Below the pieces are notes generated by a model. It was not told the origin of the DNA. It did no database searches and worked only from the letters and a program-made list of their open reading frames with translations. Below are positions 49,532 through 57,555 of a stretch of DNA of 64,000 bases, one piece after another; the stretch's first letter is position 1; each line of letters opens with the position of its first letter. The translations under genes were made by a program, and so were the position numbers. This stretch comes from Streptomyces sp. JHA26. Its GTDB lineage: Bacteria; Actinomycetota; Actinomycetes; Streptomycetales; Streptomycetaceae. The stretch is from NCBI RefSeq assembly GCF_002005565.1, contig NZ_BDJC01000001.1:124001-188000 (forward strand), in the 5' to 3' direction.

Positions 49532-49610
49532 GCTGAAACTGAAGTTCAGCCTGAAAGGCGCAGGCGAAACGCCTGAACCGTCAAACTCAGACTCTCGCTC
49601 CAGCTTCAGC
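49532..49610 (+). other. Structured, GC-poor leader region ahead of the Y-RNA-like RNA
   Basis: GCTGAAACTGAAG pairs with CTCCAGCTTCAGC (11 of 13 positions), enclosing a perfect CAGGCG-AAA-CGCCTG hairpin (49561-49575) and an alternative GTTCAG/CTGAAC pair. The base composition is clearly lower in GC than neighbouring DNA. It may be a second small RNA, or a leader or regulatory part of the next RNA. Confidence 0.45.
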
Positions 49611-49625
49611 ATCGCCGCCCATCGC

Positions 49626-49738
49626 CGGATCGACCGGGTACGGACGAACGCCGTCGGATGCGAGTTCGACTCTCGCCTGCACCTCTCGCGCGGTGCGGTA
49701 GTTCAAAGGAAGAACACGACGGCATGATGACTGATCCG
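49626..49738 (+). ncRNA. YrlA-like Y RNA (circularly permuted tRNA-like fold)
   Basis: All parts of a tRNA cloverleaf are present, but the 3' half precedes the 5' half. In order: anticodon-stem strand GCCGTCG (49650-49656); T-stem GCGAG, loop TTCGACT, CTCGC (49660-49676); acceptor strand CTGCACC (49677-49683); an eight-base loop; acceptor strand GGTGCGG (49692-49698); TA at positions 8-9; D-stem GTTC, loop AAAGGAA with the GG pair, GAAC (49701-49715); A; then CGACGGC (49717-49723), which pairs with GCCGTCG. The RNA ends pair through CGGATC/GATCCG. This topology, with the acceptor end closed by a loop and the RNA ends in a long stem, is that described for bacterial YrlA, a partner of Ro60/Rsr. 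No Ro60 gene lies in this window. Confidence 0.75.
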
Positions 49739-49784
49739 TCCCCTTAAACGCGCCGGCGTGCGCGTTCGGGTGGCATCCCCAGGG

Positions 49785-49812
49785 GCCCGGGAGCTGGATA
49801 CGACTCCCGGGC
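49785..49812. terminator. Terminator shared by the Y-RNA-like RNA and the convergent gene
   Basis: GCCCGGGAG pairs with CTCCCGGGC around a ten-base loop, between the RNA and the 49866 gene on the opposite strand. Confidence 0.7.
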
Positions 49813-49865
49813 TCCGCCACGTCCGGGGCGCGCCACGTCCGGGGCGCGCCGGCCCGGACGTCCGC

Positions 49866-50945
49866 TCAGCACCAGCGGGTGCGCGGGCAGTTCCAGCCGC
49901 CTCCGCCTCCGCCACCGCCCCCGCCGGACGAGCTCCCGGAGCTGTCCGGCAGCCCGTTCGGCCAGCTGCTGTTGCGGTTCCGGTCGCCGGGGAACGGGTC
50001 GCGGTAGTCGGGGTCTCCGTCGTCGTCGCGGTCCGGCAGGTTCGGCCTGTCGCCGTCCTCCCGGTCCGGGTCCGGGCAGCCGTTGTCCGGGTCGGTCAGT
50101 TCGAGGGTCACCCACAGGCCGACGGTGACGTCCCCGCCCTCGGCCGGGTCGGTCGCGCACACGCGCCAGTCGTCGTACTCACCCTCGTCGGGCAGCTGGT
50201 CGTTGAGGTACGCCGTGTCCGCCCGGATGTGATCGGCCGGGACGGTCCCGAGGCCGACGACCTCCTTGTGCGCCGTCTTCCACGTCTTCCAGACCAGATC
50301 CGGCATCGTCGGCCACGGGACGGGACCGCCGTCCGTCTCGGGGCACGGGCTGCCGACCTTCACCGCCCCGAAGTCGATCGTCTTCGTTCCGGACGACGTC
50401 CAGCCGGTCTTCTGGAAGCAGACGGTCCAGTTGAGGCGCATCATGATGCTCTTGTCCTGGTCGGACGCGTCGTGCTCGTCGACGCCGAAACCGGCCGCCT
50501 CAGCCTTCTCGCGGGCGTCGTCCAGCGTCATGCCCCGGTAGTCCGCGGCCTCCGGCCGAGGCTTGGTGCTCGGCTTCGCGCTCGGGGACGGCGACACGGA
50601 GGCGAGGGCCCCGGCCGTGCCTCCTCCGGCTCCCGCCTTCCCGTCCGCCTCCGCCGCGGCGGTCGACGCCCCGCCCTCGGGCGTCTCCGGGAGGACCGCG
50701 CCGAGCAGCGCCATGGCCCCGATCGTGGCGGCCACCTTCACGCCCTTCTGCCAGGGACTGTCCTTCCAGATCAGGACGATCGCGGCGATCAGGGCGAGGA
50801 AGCCCACGTACTCGTTGAGCAGACCGAGCAGGGGAACGGCGAGTACGGAACCGGCGCGGGCCTGGCCGGTCCGCCACCAACGGGCCCCGGGGCCCGCCGG
50901 ACCGGCGGGTGGTGGTGGCGTGGGAGGGGTGGGCGGATGGTGCAT
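49866..50945 (-). CDS. Membrane protein with PASTA-like domains and calcium-like Asp-rich C-terminus
   Basis: The 359-residue protein starts with a Pro-rich cytosolic stretch and has two hydrophobic helices (about residues 32-95). A Ser/Ala linker follows, then two domains of about 70 residues that begin with PASTA-like patterns (YRGMTLDDAREKAEAAGF and MPDLVWKTWKTAHKEVVGL). The end is DRDDDGDPDYRDPFPGDRNRNSSW, which resembles calcium-binding thrombospondin-type repeats, then a glycine run and a terminal Cys-rich WNCPRTRWC. The extracellular part could bind cell-wall or divalent ions. Function is not established. Confidence 0.65.
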   Translation of the reverse strand: MHHPPTPPTPPPPAGPAGPGARWWRTGQARAGSVLAVPLLGLLNEYVGFLALIAAIVLIWKDSPWQKGVKVAATIGAMALLGAVLPETPEGGASTAAAEADGKAGAGGGTAGALASVSPSPSAKPSTKPRPEAADYRGMTLDDAREKAEAAGFGVDEHDASDQDKSIMMRLNWTVCFQKTGWTSSGTKTIDFGAVKVGSPCPETDGGPVPWPTMPDLVWKTWKTAHKEVVGLGTVPADHIRADTAYLNDQLPDEGEYDDWRVCATDPAEGGDVTVGLWVTLELTDPDNGCPDPDREDGDRPNLPDRDDDGDPDYRDPFPGDRNRNSSWPNGLPDSSGSSSGGGGGGGGGGWNCPRTRWC

Positions 50946-51265
50946 GAGCGGTGTCTTTCCTGGAGCAGGGTCCTGAAGGCCCGTGAGGCTCTACCGACCC
51001 TCTGCCGAGCGACCGCATCGTACAGAGGCGGTCATACCGGATGGAACGGCGGCTGCCGCTGTCCGCAGGTGACCGGTACGCCGCCGCTCACGGGAACGCT
51101 CCTCCGGGAAGCGGGTCAAGCTTCCCCCGGCTCGGACGCTTGGTGGGGAAAGCGGGCGCAGGTGACCGTCCGACACCCCTCGCGGCCGTCCCGCGCATCC
51201 GGGAGCGACCACGGGCACATGAGGGCAGGGGAGCCGCGACCTCTCGCGGACCGAGTCAGCCGACG
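50946..51265. other. 320-base gap without a clear gene
   Basis: The frames here are arginine-rich and not conserved-looking. No hairpin, repeat or RNA signature stands out. It may hold the promoter of the 49866-50945 gene. Confidence 0.35.
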
Positions 51266-51738
51266 CTAGCGGACGGGGCCCTGCTCGTCGACGAGGAAGT
51301 CAGGCCTTCCACGGAACAGGTCAGTGGTCACCGGTCCGTAGGCGACGTTGAAGGTGTCCAGCCAGTAGGACCAGTCCCGGATCCCCAGCGCGCTGCTGAA
51401 GCGGTAGTTCAGCTGCCAACGGACCCACTGCCCGGGGGCGAGGCGCACGGCCGGCAGGCGTCGTCGCCGTGGCGGCAGGGCGAACAAAGGCTCCACTCGT
51501 GGGAAGACCCGCAGGCGTCCTTCGGCTTCACGGAGTTGTACATCGACCTTGCCCAGGTCCTCAAGAGTGTCATGAGGCTGGAAACCGTCCTCCTCGCGCA
51601 TGCGCACCACGTGCGCCGGCGGCCGCGGTGCAGGGGGAAGGGGAACCCGATCGGGGCGGCATTCCTGCGCGCGGCACTCCCGCCTCCCCGGGACTCCTTG
51701 GTCCACGATGTCCGCACCCACTGCACGGTGATCTCCAT
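51266..51738 (-). pseudogene. Hypothetical protein, probably frameshifted
   Basis: An ATG at 51738 with GAGTGAGGTGAC upstream starts MEITVQWVRTSWTKESRGG and reads well to about 51645 (IGFPFPLH). The best continuation (PPAHVVRMREEDGFQPHDTLEDLGKVDV, ending PDFLVDEQGPVR at 51266) is in a different frame that lacks a good start of its own. The total length is two bases over a multiple of three, as expected for one missing base. The join lies near a run of G and A (51630-51645), a likely indel place. Function is unknown. It is the second gene after 51745-52284 on the same strand. Confidence 0.5.
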
Positions 51739-51744
51739 GTCACC

Positions 51745-52284
51745 TCACTCCCCGTCCGGCTCGTTCAGGATCTCGCCGTAGTAGTGGCGCCGCTGGCTCA
51801 GCGTCCGGGCGACGTCCTCGTCCGTGACCCGGGAGATCTCCCCGAGGTGCCCCAAGAGGTTGTCCCGTTGGGGATGGGCGGAGCCTTTGACGTACTCCGT
51901 GGTGACGGACACCCCGGCGGCGAGCAGCAGGTGGTGCGGAAGGCCGCACCAGGTGTCGAAGCTCCGGCAGACGGCTCCCCACAGGAGCCAGACGTCCTCG
52001 ACGCGGCGTTCTTCGGCGACCCGCAGAGCGGCGAGTTCGATGCTGTGGCTGAATCCCCAGGAGTGCCCGTGCCACCGTGTCTCCTGAAGCAGCAGGAACC
52101 GGGCGAAGTCCCCGTCTTCCCGGCAAGGCTCCCGGACCAGGGCTTCGAGGACCTGCTGCCTGTCCTCCGAGCGGGAATCCACGGGCAGCCCGTCCGCGGT
52201 GTGCTGCCCGTCGAACTCCAGAAGCTCCCACCGCTCGGGGTCCCCGCGCCACCACACCAGGTCGGGTACGGCGGGACGGCTCAT
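51745..52284 (-). CDS. Hypothetical soluble protein
   Basis: The 179-residue protein has no signal peptide or membrane helix. It is helical and rich in Trp, His, Arg and Glu (LLLQETRWHGHSWGFSHSIELAALRVAEERRVEDVWLLWGAVCRSFDTWCGLPHHLLLAAG). The start has GGAAGG nine bases upstream. It is followed six bases after its stop by the putative frameshifted 51266-51738 gene, so the two form one unit. I recognise no domain. A toxin-immunity type of pair would fit the size and the low conservation, but nothing proves it. Confidence 0.6.
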   Translation of the reverse strand: MSRPAVPDLVWWRGDPERWELLEFDGQHTADGLPVDSRSEDRQQVLEALVREPCREDGDFARFLLLQETRWHGHSWGFSHSIELAALRVAEERRVEDVWLLWGAVCRSFDTWCGLPHHLLLAAGVSVTTEYVKGSAHPQRDNLLGHLGEISRVTDEDVARTLSQRRHYYGEILNEPDGE

Positions 52285-52582
52285 GGGCGTGCCTTCCGTG
52301 CGAGGAGGGACGTCGTTGTATGTACGCGATCAGCGTCGGCGGGGACGGCCCAGTTTCGCACGACTGCTGCCGGCCCTGGGCCGTCTGCGAGCCACCTGAG
52401 GGGCGATCGCGTCGAGCCGCGGTTCCGGTCGCGGATCATGTCCCGCAGGGCGGTCCGGGCGGCAGCCAGGTCGTCCCGTGCCTCGGCCGCCCCGTCCTGC
52501 AGGCTCCCGCCCCTTCCCCGCACTGCCGGTCCGCGTCGACCGCCCGGCCCGCGGGAGCCGTTTCCCGGCACGCCGGGGCGGG

Positions 52583-53125
52583 TCAGTCGAACAGCTTCTC
52601 CTGCTTGCTCTCCGCCGCCTTCCGCATCCGCCTGTTCCGTGCCCCCACGACCACCGTCGTCGCCGCGGCCGTCACCGCGAAGGCCGCCGGGACCATCCAG
52701 TTCCGGTTGACCGCGTGGCCCAGGGCGTGGTCCACGGAGAGGCGGCCGGGGCCCGTGACCGCGAGGCCGGCGGCCGTCAGGCCCAGGGAGGCCGCGTACT
52801 CGTAGCCGCCGCTCTGGGCGAAGAAGCCGTTCGGGGCGTGCACCGCCGCGACGCCCGCCATCGCGCCGGCCGCCGCCGCACCCGCGGCCGGGGTGGCCAG
52901 GCCCAGCGCCAGCAGGACGCCGCCGCCGGCCTCCGCGAGGCCCGCCGCGGTCGCGCTGGCCCGGCCCGGGGCGTAGCCCATGGCCTCCATGGCCCGGCCG
53001 GTCCCCTCGAGCCCCCCGCCGCCGAACCAGCCGAGCAGCTTCTGCGCACCGTGGGCGGCCAGGACGCCTCCCGTCCCCAGACGGAGCAGCAGCAGTCCGA
53101 GATCGCGTCGGTCGTAGCAGGTCAT
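52583..53125 (-). CDS. DoxX family membrane protein
   Basis: The 180-residue protein has four membrane helices of the DoxX type: RRDLGLLLLRLGTGGVLAAHGAQKLLGWFGG (about residues 6-36), LAEAGGGVLLALGLATP, AAAGAMAGVAAVHAPNGFFAQSGGYEYAASLGL, and an extra C-terminal helix near MVPAAFAVTAAATTVVVG, with a basic tail RNRRMRKAAESKQEK. DoxX proteins are linked to quinone or oxidative-stress functions. The 298 bases downstream, to the 51745-52284 gene, show no credible coding frame. Confidence 0.85.
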   Translation of the reverse strand: MTCYDRRDLGLLLLRLGTGGVLAAHGAQKLLGWFGGGGLEGTGRAMEAMGYAPGRASATAAGLAEAGGGVLLALGLATPAAGAAAAGAMAGVAAVHAPNGFFAQSGGYEYAASLGLTAAGLAVTGPGRLSVDHALGHAVNRNWMVPAAFAVTAAATTVVVGARNRRMRKAAESKQEKLFD

Positions 53126-53268
53126 GTCGGCTCCTTCGGGAGAACGTGAGGTGATGCCCCTCCTCGCGTTCCCACCGTCACACCGGCCCCGCGCCCCCGC
53201 ACCCGACCGGTCCGCAGCGGGCGCCGTTCGGGTGGCGGGGGTGCGGGACCGGTGTGACGCTGGCCGGC

Positions 53269-53595
53269 ATGACGATCCAGACCACCCGACTCAGCGACCC
53301 GGCCGTGAGGGCCTTCGTCGCCGCCGTCAACGCCCACGACCGCGAGGCCTTCATGGCGCTGCTCGCGCCGGACGCCACCATGGCCGACGACGGCGACGAC
53401 CGGGACCTCGCCCAGTGGATCGACCAGGAGATCTTCTCCTCCAACGGCCACCTGGAGGTCGACAACGAGTCGAACGGCGGACGCTCCCTCATCGCCCGCT
53501 ACCGCAACGACACCTGGGGCGAGATGCGCACCCGGTGGAGCTTCACCGTGGACGACGACGGCCGCATCGCGCGGTTCGAGACCGGGCAGGCGTAA
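53269..53595 (+). CDS. Nuclear transport factor 2 / SnoaL-like protein
   Basis: The 108-residue protein has the alpha+beta cone pattern of the NTF2 superfamily: a long N-terminal helix (SDPAVRAFVAAVNAHDREAFMALLAPDA), a short acidic loop, then four beta strands (HLEVDNESNGGRSLIARYRN, TRWSFTVDDDGRIARFETG). These proteins may be isomerases, cyclases or simply ligand-binding. No catalytic assignment is possible. The ATG at 53269 is used because the residues before it (MTLAG) lack a ribosome site. Confidence 0.75.
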   Translation: MTIQTTRLSDPAVRAFVAAVNAHDREAFMALLAPDATMADDGDDRDLAQWIDQEIFSSNGHLEVDNESNGGRSLIARYRNDTWGEMRTRWSFTVDDDGRIARFETGQA

Positions 53596-53664
53596 CCGGG
53601 GCCGTGCAAGGCCGCGCGGTCGCACTTGCCTTCGGGTGCGCTTCAACTCCTAGCGTCCCCGGGC

Positions 53665-54669
53665 ATGGAGACCAACGGAACGACCAGGACCACCAGGACC
53701 CTCGGCCGAGGGGGCATCGAGGTCAGCGCGCTCGGTTTCGGCTGCTGGGCCATCGGCGGCGAATGGCGGGACACCGCCGGGCAGCCGCTCGGCTGGGGAC
53801 GCGTCGACGACGACGAGTCCGTACGGGCGATCCGGCGCGCCCTCGACCTCGGCGTCACCTTCTTCGACACGGCGGACGTCTACGGCACCGGGCACAGCGA
53901 ACGCGTGCTGGGCCGCGCCCTCGGCAAGCGACGGGACGACGTGGTCGTCGCCACCAAGTGGGGCAACGTCTTCGACGCGGACACCCGCACCCTCACCGGC
54001 GCCGACGACTCGCCCGCGTACGTCCGCCGAGCGCTCACCGCGTCGCTGGAGCGCCTGGGCACCGACCACGTGGACCTCTACCAGCTGCACCTCGCCGACG
54101 CCGACCCGGAGCGCGCCGCGGACCTCCGCGACGTCTGCGAGGAGCTCGTGACGGAGGGGCTGGTGCGCGCGTACGCGTGGAGCACGGACGACCCCGCGCG
54201 GGCCGCCGTGTTCGCGTCCGGTGAGCACTGCGCGGCCGTGCAGCACCGGGCCAACGTCCTCCAGGACGCGCCCGAGATGATCGCCCTGTGCGAGGCCTCG
54301 GGGCTGGCGAGTGTCAACCGCAGCCCGCTCGCCATGGGGCTGCTCGGCGGCAGACACGCGGACCGGCGGGCCCCGGCGGCCGGGGACATCCGCAGCAGAC
54401 CGCCGGCCTGGCTGCCGGGGTTCGGGGACGGGACCGGTGCCGACCCGGAGTGGCTGGCGCGGGTCGAGGCGCTGCGGGACGTCCTCACCTCGGGCGGCCG
54501 CACGCTCGCGCAGGGCGCGCTGGCCTGGCTGTGGGCCCGCAGTGACCGCACCGTGCCGATCCCCGGGTTCCGTTCCGTCGCGCAGGCCGAGGAGAACGCG
54601 GGCGCGCTGGAGAAGGGGCCGCTCACCGACGGCCAGACGGCCGAGGTCGAGCGGATCCTCCGGGGCTGA
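53665..54669 (+). CDS. Aldo/keto reductase
   Basis: The 334-residue enzyme is a (beta/alpha)8 barrel NADPH oxidoreductase. The catalytic tetrad is visible: Asp and Tyr in FFDTADVYGTGHSE (about residues 71-84), Lys in VVVATKWGN and His in DLYQLHLADAD. The NADP-binding end contains AQGALAWLWARSDRTVPIPGFRSVAQAEEN. The carbonyl substrate is unknown. The ATG at 53665 is chosen as the family normally begins shortly before RTLGRGGIEVSALGFG. Confidence 0.9.
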   Translation: METNGTTRTTRTLGRGGIEVSALGFGCWAIGGEWRDTAGQPLGWGRVDDDESVRAIRRALDLGVTFFDTADVYGTGHSERVLGRALGKRRDDVVVATKWGNVFDADTRTLTGADDSPAYVRRALTASLERLGTDHVDLYQLHLADADPERAADLRDVCEELVTEGLVRAYAWSTDDPARAAVFASGEHCAAVQHRANVLQDAPEMIALCEASGLASVNRSPLAMGLLGGRHADRRAPAAGDIRSRPPAWLPGFGDGTGADPEWLARVEALRDVLTSGGRTLAQGALAWLWARSDRTVPIPGFRSVAQAEENAGALEKGPLTDGQTAEVERILRG

Positions 54670-54940
54670 CGCCGACGGGCATGTCGGCGGCAGCCGTCCG
54701 CCCACCGGTGCGCATCCCGCGGTCCCGCGCGGGATCCACCCCCCTCCGGTGGCCGGAACGGCTGCCGCCTCCCCCCTCGCCATGGTTCGCGGAATCCTGG
54801 AAGGCCGACGCTCCGAGTGTGAAGCTTCGGTGAAGGAAAGTTGAGCATAAGTCCGCCGCCGGCCGCAAGGGTGCGGACTGTTGAATTCCGGTTGTGCGGA
54901 TCGCCGACGGGCCGTCAAGGGGACCGCCCGAGCGGTCCGT

Positions 54941-55696
54941 TCAGCCGCGCCCCACGTACGGCATCGTCGTCGCCATGACCGTCGCGAACTGCACGTTCGC
55001 CTCCAGCGGCAACTCCGCCATGTGCCGCACCGTGCGCGCCACGTCGACGACGTCCATCACCGGCTCGGGCGCCATCTCCCCGTTGGCCTGGAGCGCTCCG
55101 GTCCGCATACCGGCCGTCATGTCGGTCGCCGCGTTGCCGATGTCGATCTGGCCGACCGCGATGCCGTAGGGCCGGCCGTCCAGGGACAGCGACTTGGTCA
55201 GGCCCGTCAGCGCGTGCTTGGTCGCCGTGTACGCCACCGAGTGCGGACGCGGCGTGTGCGCGGAGATCGAGCCGTTGTTGATGATCCGGCCGCCCTGCGG
55301 AGTCTGCTCCTTCATCTGCCGGTACGCCGCCTGCGCGCACAGGAACGCCCCGTTGAGGTTGGTGTCCACCACGTGCCGCCACGCGTCGTAGGGCAGCTCC
55401 TCGACCGGCACGCCGCCCGGGCCGAACGTCCCGGCGTTGTTGAACAGCAGGTCCAGCCGCCCGAACCGGTCGCGCACGGCGGCGAACAGGGCGGCCACGT
55501 CCTCGGGCCGTGACACGTCGGTCCGCACGGCGAGCGCGGCGCCGCCGGGGACGAGCGCGGCCGTCTCCTCCAGGGTCCCGGCGCGCCGGCCGGCCAGGAC
55601 CAGCGTCCAGCCCGCGCGCAGCAGTTCGGCGGCGACCGCGCGGCCGATGCCGGAACCGGCACCCGTGACCACGGCGATCCTCTCCCGGCCGGTCAT
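54941..55696 (-). CDS. Short-chain dehydrogenase/reductase
   Basis: The classical SDR reads [22 protein letters not shown] from the ATG at 55696, with the nucleotide-binding TGAGSGIG. It then has [24 protein letters not shown] (catalytic Ser) and [11 protein letters not shown] (Tyr and Lys). The coding frame extends 13 codons further to 55735; the later start has GAGGGGACG at a good distance and is preferred. It should use NAD(P)H to reduce or oxidise an unknown alcohol or ketone. It is divergent from the PhoD gene; the upstream gap is 182 bases. Confidence 0.88.
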   Translation of the reverse strand: MTGRERIAVVTGAGSGIGRAVAAELLRAGWTLVLAGRRAGTLEETAALVPGGAALAVRTDVSRPEDVAALFAAVRDRFGRLDLLFNNAGTFGPGGVPVEELPYDAWRHVVDTNLNGAFLCAQAAYRQMKEQTPQGGRIINNGSISAHTPRPHSVAYTATKHALTGLTKSLSLDGRPYGIAVGQIDIGNAATDMTAGMRTGALQANGEMAPEPVMDVVDVARTVRHMAELPLEANVQFATVMATTMPYVGRG

Positions 55697-55878
55697 GTCG
55701 TACGTCCCCTCGTCAGCGGTTCTCGCGGTGTTCATGAAGCCGCAGCGTACGCGTGGGGGACGGACCGGCGATCATGCGGAACTCATCCGTCCGCCACAGG
55801 CCCGTCATGTCCGCGCCAAGATGGCGTCGTTCCCGGCCATTCGAATGCCCCCTGCACCCACCGCAAGGGGAGGAACGG

Positions 55879-57555
55879 ATGACACCCGCGAACCACCAGG
55901 ACCCGAACCGTGCCCGGACCGACCGGGCCGACCGGGCCGCGCACGCGCCCGAACTCCGCGCCGCCGCCCGCCACCTGGGCCGCCGCCGCTTCCTGACCGT
56001 CACCGGCGCCGCCGCGGCGCTCGCCTTCTCCGTGAACCTGCCCGCCGCCGGCACCGCGAGCGCTGCCGAACTCGACCCGGCCCGGCTCACCGGCGACCCC
56101 TTCACGCTCGGCGTCGCCTCGGGCGACCCGCTGCCGGGCTCCGTCCTGCTGTGGACGCGCCTGGCCCCCACGCCCTACCAGGCCGACAGCGGACTGCCCG
56201 CCAAGCGCGTCACCGTCGGCTGGGAACTCGCCCTCGACGAACGCTTCCGCCGCGTCGTCAGACGGGGCACCGCCACCGCCCACCCCGAGTTCCACCACGC
56301 CGTCCACGTCGAGGTCGACCACCTCGCCCCCGGCCACGTCTACTACTACCGCTTCCGCGCCGGCCGCTTCGTCAGCCCCGTCGGCCGCACCCGCACCGCG
56401 CCCCCGGCCCGCAGCCGGGCCGCCGAGCTCACCTTCGGCCTGGTCTCCTGCCAGCGCTACGACCAGGGCTACTACACGGCCTACCGCCACCTCGCCGAGG
56501 AGGACGTGGACGTCGTCTTCCACCTCGGCGACTACCTCTACGAGTACGCCGTCAACGCCGTCGGCGGCTCCCGCGCCTACCCGGCCGGCACCCTGCCCGA
56601 CCTGTTCGACCACGAGACGGTGACCTTGGAGGACTACCGCCTGCGGTACGCCCTCTACAAGTCCGACCCCGACCTGCGGGCCGCGCACGCCGCGCACCCC
56701 TTCGTCGTCACCTGGGACGACCACGAGACCGAGAACAACTACGCGGGCGACACCCCGGAGAACAGCGTGCCACCCGAGGAGTTCCTGCTGCGCCGGGCCG
56801 CCGCCTACCGGGCCTACTGGGAGAACATGCCGCTGCGCCGCCCGCAGCTGCCCGACGGACCGGACCTGAAGCTGTACCGCCGTCTGCACTGGGGCCGGCT
56901 CGCCCAGTTCGACGTGCTCGACACCCGCCAGTACCGCTCCGACCAGGCCTACGGCGACGGCTGGCAGTTCCCCGGCCCGGAGTCCGAGGACCCGAGCCGC
57001 ACCCTGACGGGCGACGCCCAGGAGCGCTGGCTGATCAACGGCTGGCACCGGTCGGACGCCGTGTGGAACGTGGTGCCCCAGCAGGTCACCTTCTCCCGCC
57101 GGTACAGCTCCACCGCCACCCCGGCCAAGGTCTCCATGGACTCCTGGGACGGCTACCCGGCCTCCCGCGAACGGATCCTGGCCGGCGCGCAGGCCGCCGG
57201 TGTCGAGAACCTGATGGTCCTCACCGGCGACGTGCACGTGCACTACGGCTTCGACATCAAGCGCGACTTCTCCGACCCGGACTCCCGGACCCTGGGCACG
57301 GAGATCGTCACGTCCTCCGTCACCAGCGGCGGCAACGGCTCCGAGAAGCCGTCCAACTGGGACGCCTACACGGCCGCCAACCCGCACCTGCGGTTCTACA
57401 ACGGGCTGCGCGGCTACGCGACGGTGTCGCTGGGCCGTGAGCTGGCGCGCGCCGACTTCAAGACGGTGTCCCACGTGACCACCGAGGGCGCGCCGCTCAC
57501 GACCGCCGCCTCCTTCGTGACGGAGGTGGGCGAGCAGGGGCTCAAGCCGGCGTGA
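55879..57555 (+). CDS. phoD: PhoD-type alkaline phosphatase
   Basis: The 558-residue enzyme carries a twin-arginine signal (GRRRFLTVTGAAAALAFSVNLPAAGTASAAE, about residues 34-64), so it is exported folded. The N-terminal PhoD domain (FTLGVASGDPLPGSVLLWTRLAP) is followed by the metallophosphatase core. Metal ligands fit FGLVSCQRYDQGYYTAYRHLA (Cys), VFHLGDYLYEY (Asp and Tyr), VVTWDDHETENNYAG and VLTGDVHVHYGF. It should release phosphate from organic esters. The ATG has GGGGAGGAA upstream. A CATTCGAATG palindrome lies in the leader; I saw no convincing PHO box. Confidence 0.9.
   Translation: MTPANHQDPNRARTDRADRAAHAPELRAAARHLGRRRFLTVTGAAAALAFSVNLPAAGTASAAELDPARLTGDPFTLGVASGDPLPGSVLLWTRLAPTPYQADSGLPAKRVTVGWELALDERFRRVVRRGTATAHPEFHHAVHVEVDHLAPGHVYYYRFRAGRFVSPVGRTRTAPPARSRAAELTFGLVSCQRYDQGYYTAYRHLAEEDVDVVFHLGDYLYEYAVNAVGGSRAYPAGTLPDLFDHETVTLEDYRLRYALYKSDPDLRAAHAAHPFVVTWDDHETENNYAGDTPENSVPPEEFLLRRAAAYRAYWENMPLRRPQLPDGPDLKLYRRLHWGRLAQFDVLDTRQYRSDQAYGDGWQFPGPESEDPSRTLTGDAQERWLINGWHRSDAVWNVVPQQVTFSRRYSSTATPAKVSMDSWDGYPASRERILAGAQAAGVENLMVLTGDVHVHYGFDIKRDFSDPDSRTLGTEIVTSSVTSGGNGSEKPSNWDAYTAANPHLRFYNGLRGYATVSLGRELARADFKTVSHVTTEGAPLTTAASFVTEVGEQGLKPA

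Noticed and set aside
52281-52571. Open frame on the minus strand between the 51745 gene and DoxX
   Set aside because: It is arginine/alanine-rich without a ribosome site or recognisable domain and overlaps the start of the neighbouring gene. It is probably a shadow, or at most a decayed remnant.
55736-55878. PHO box upstream of the PhoD gene
   Set aside because: Only loose GTTC/TCAT similarities are seen; the 11-base direct-repeat pattern of Streptomyces PhoP sites is not convincing here.
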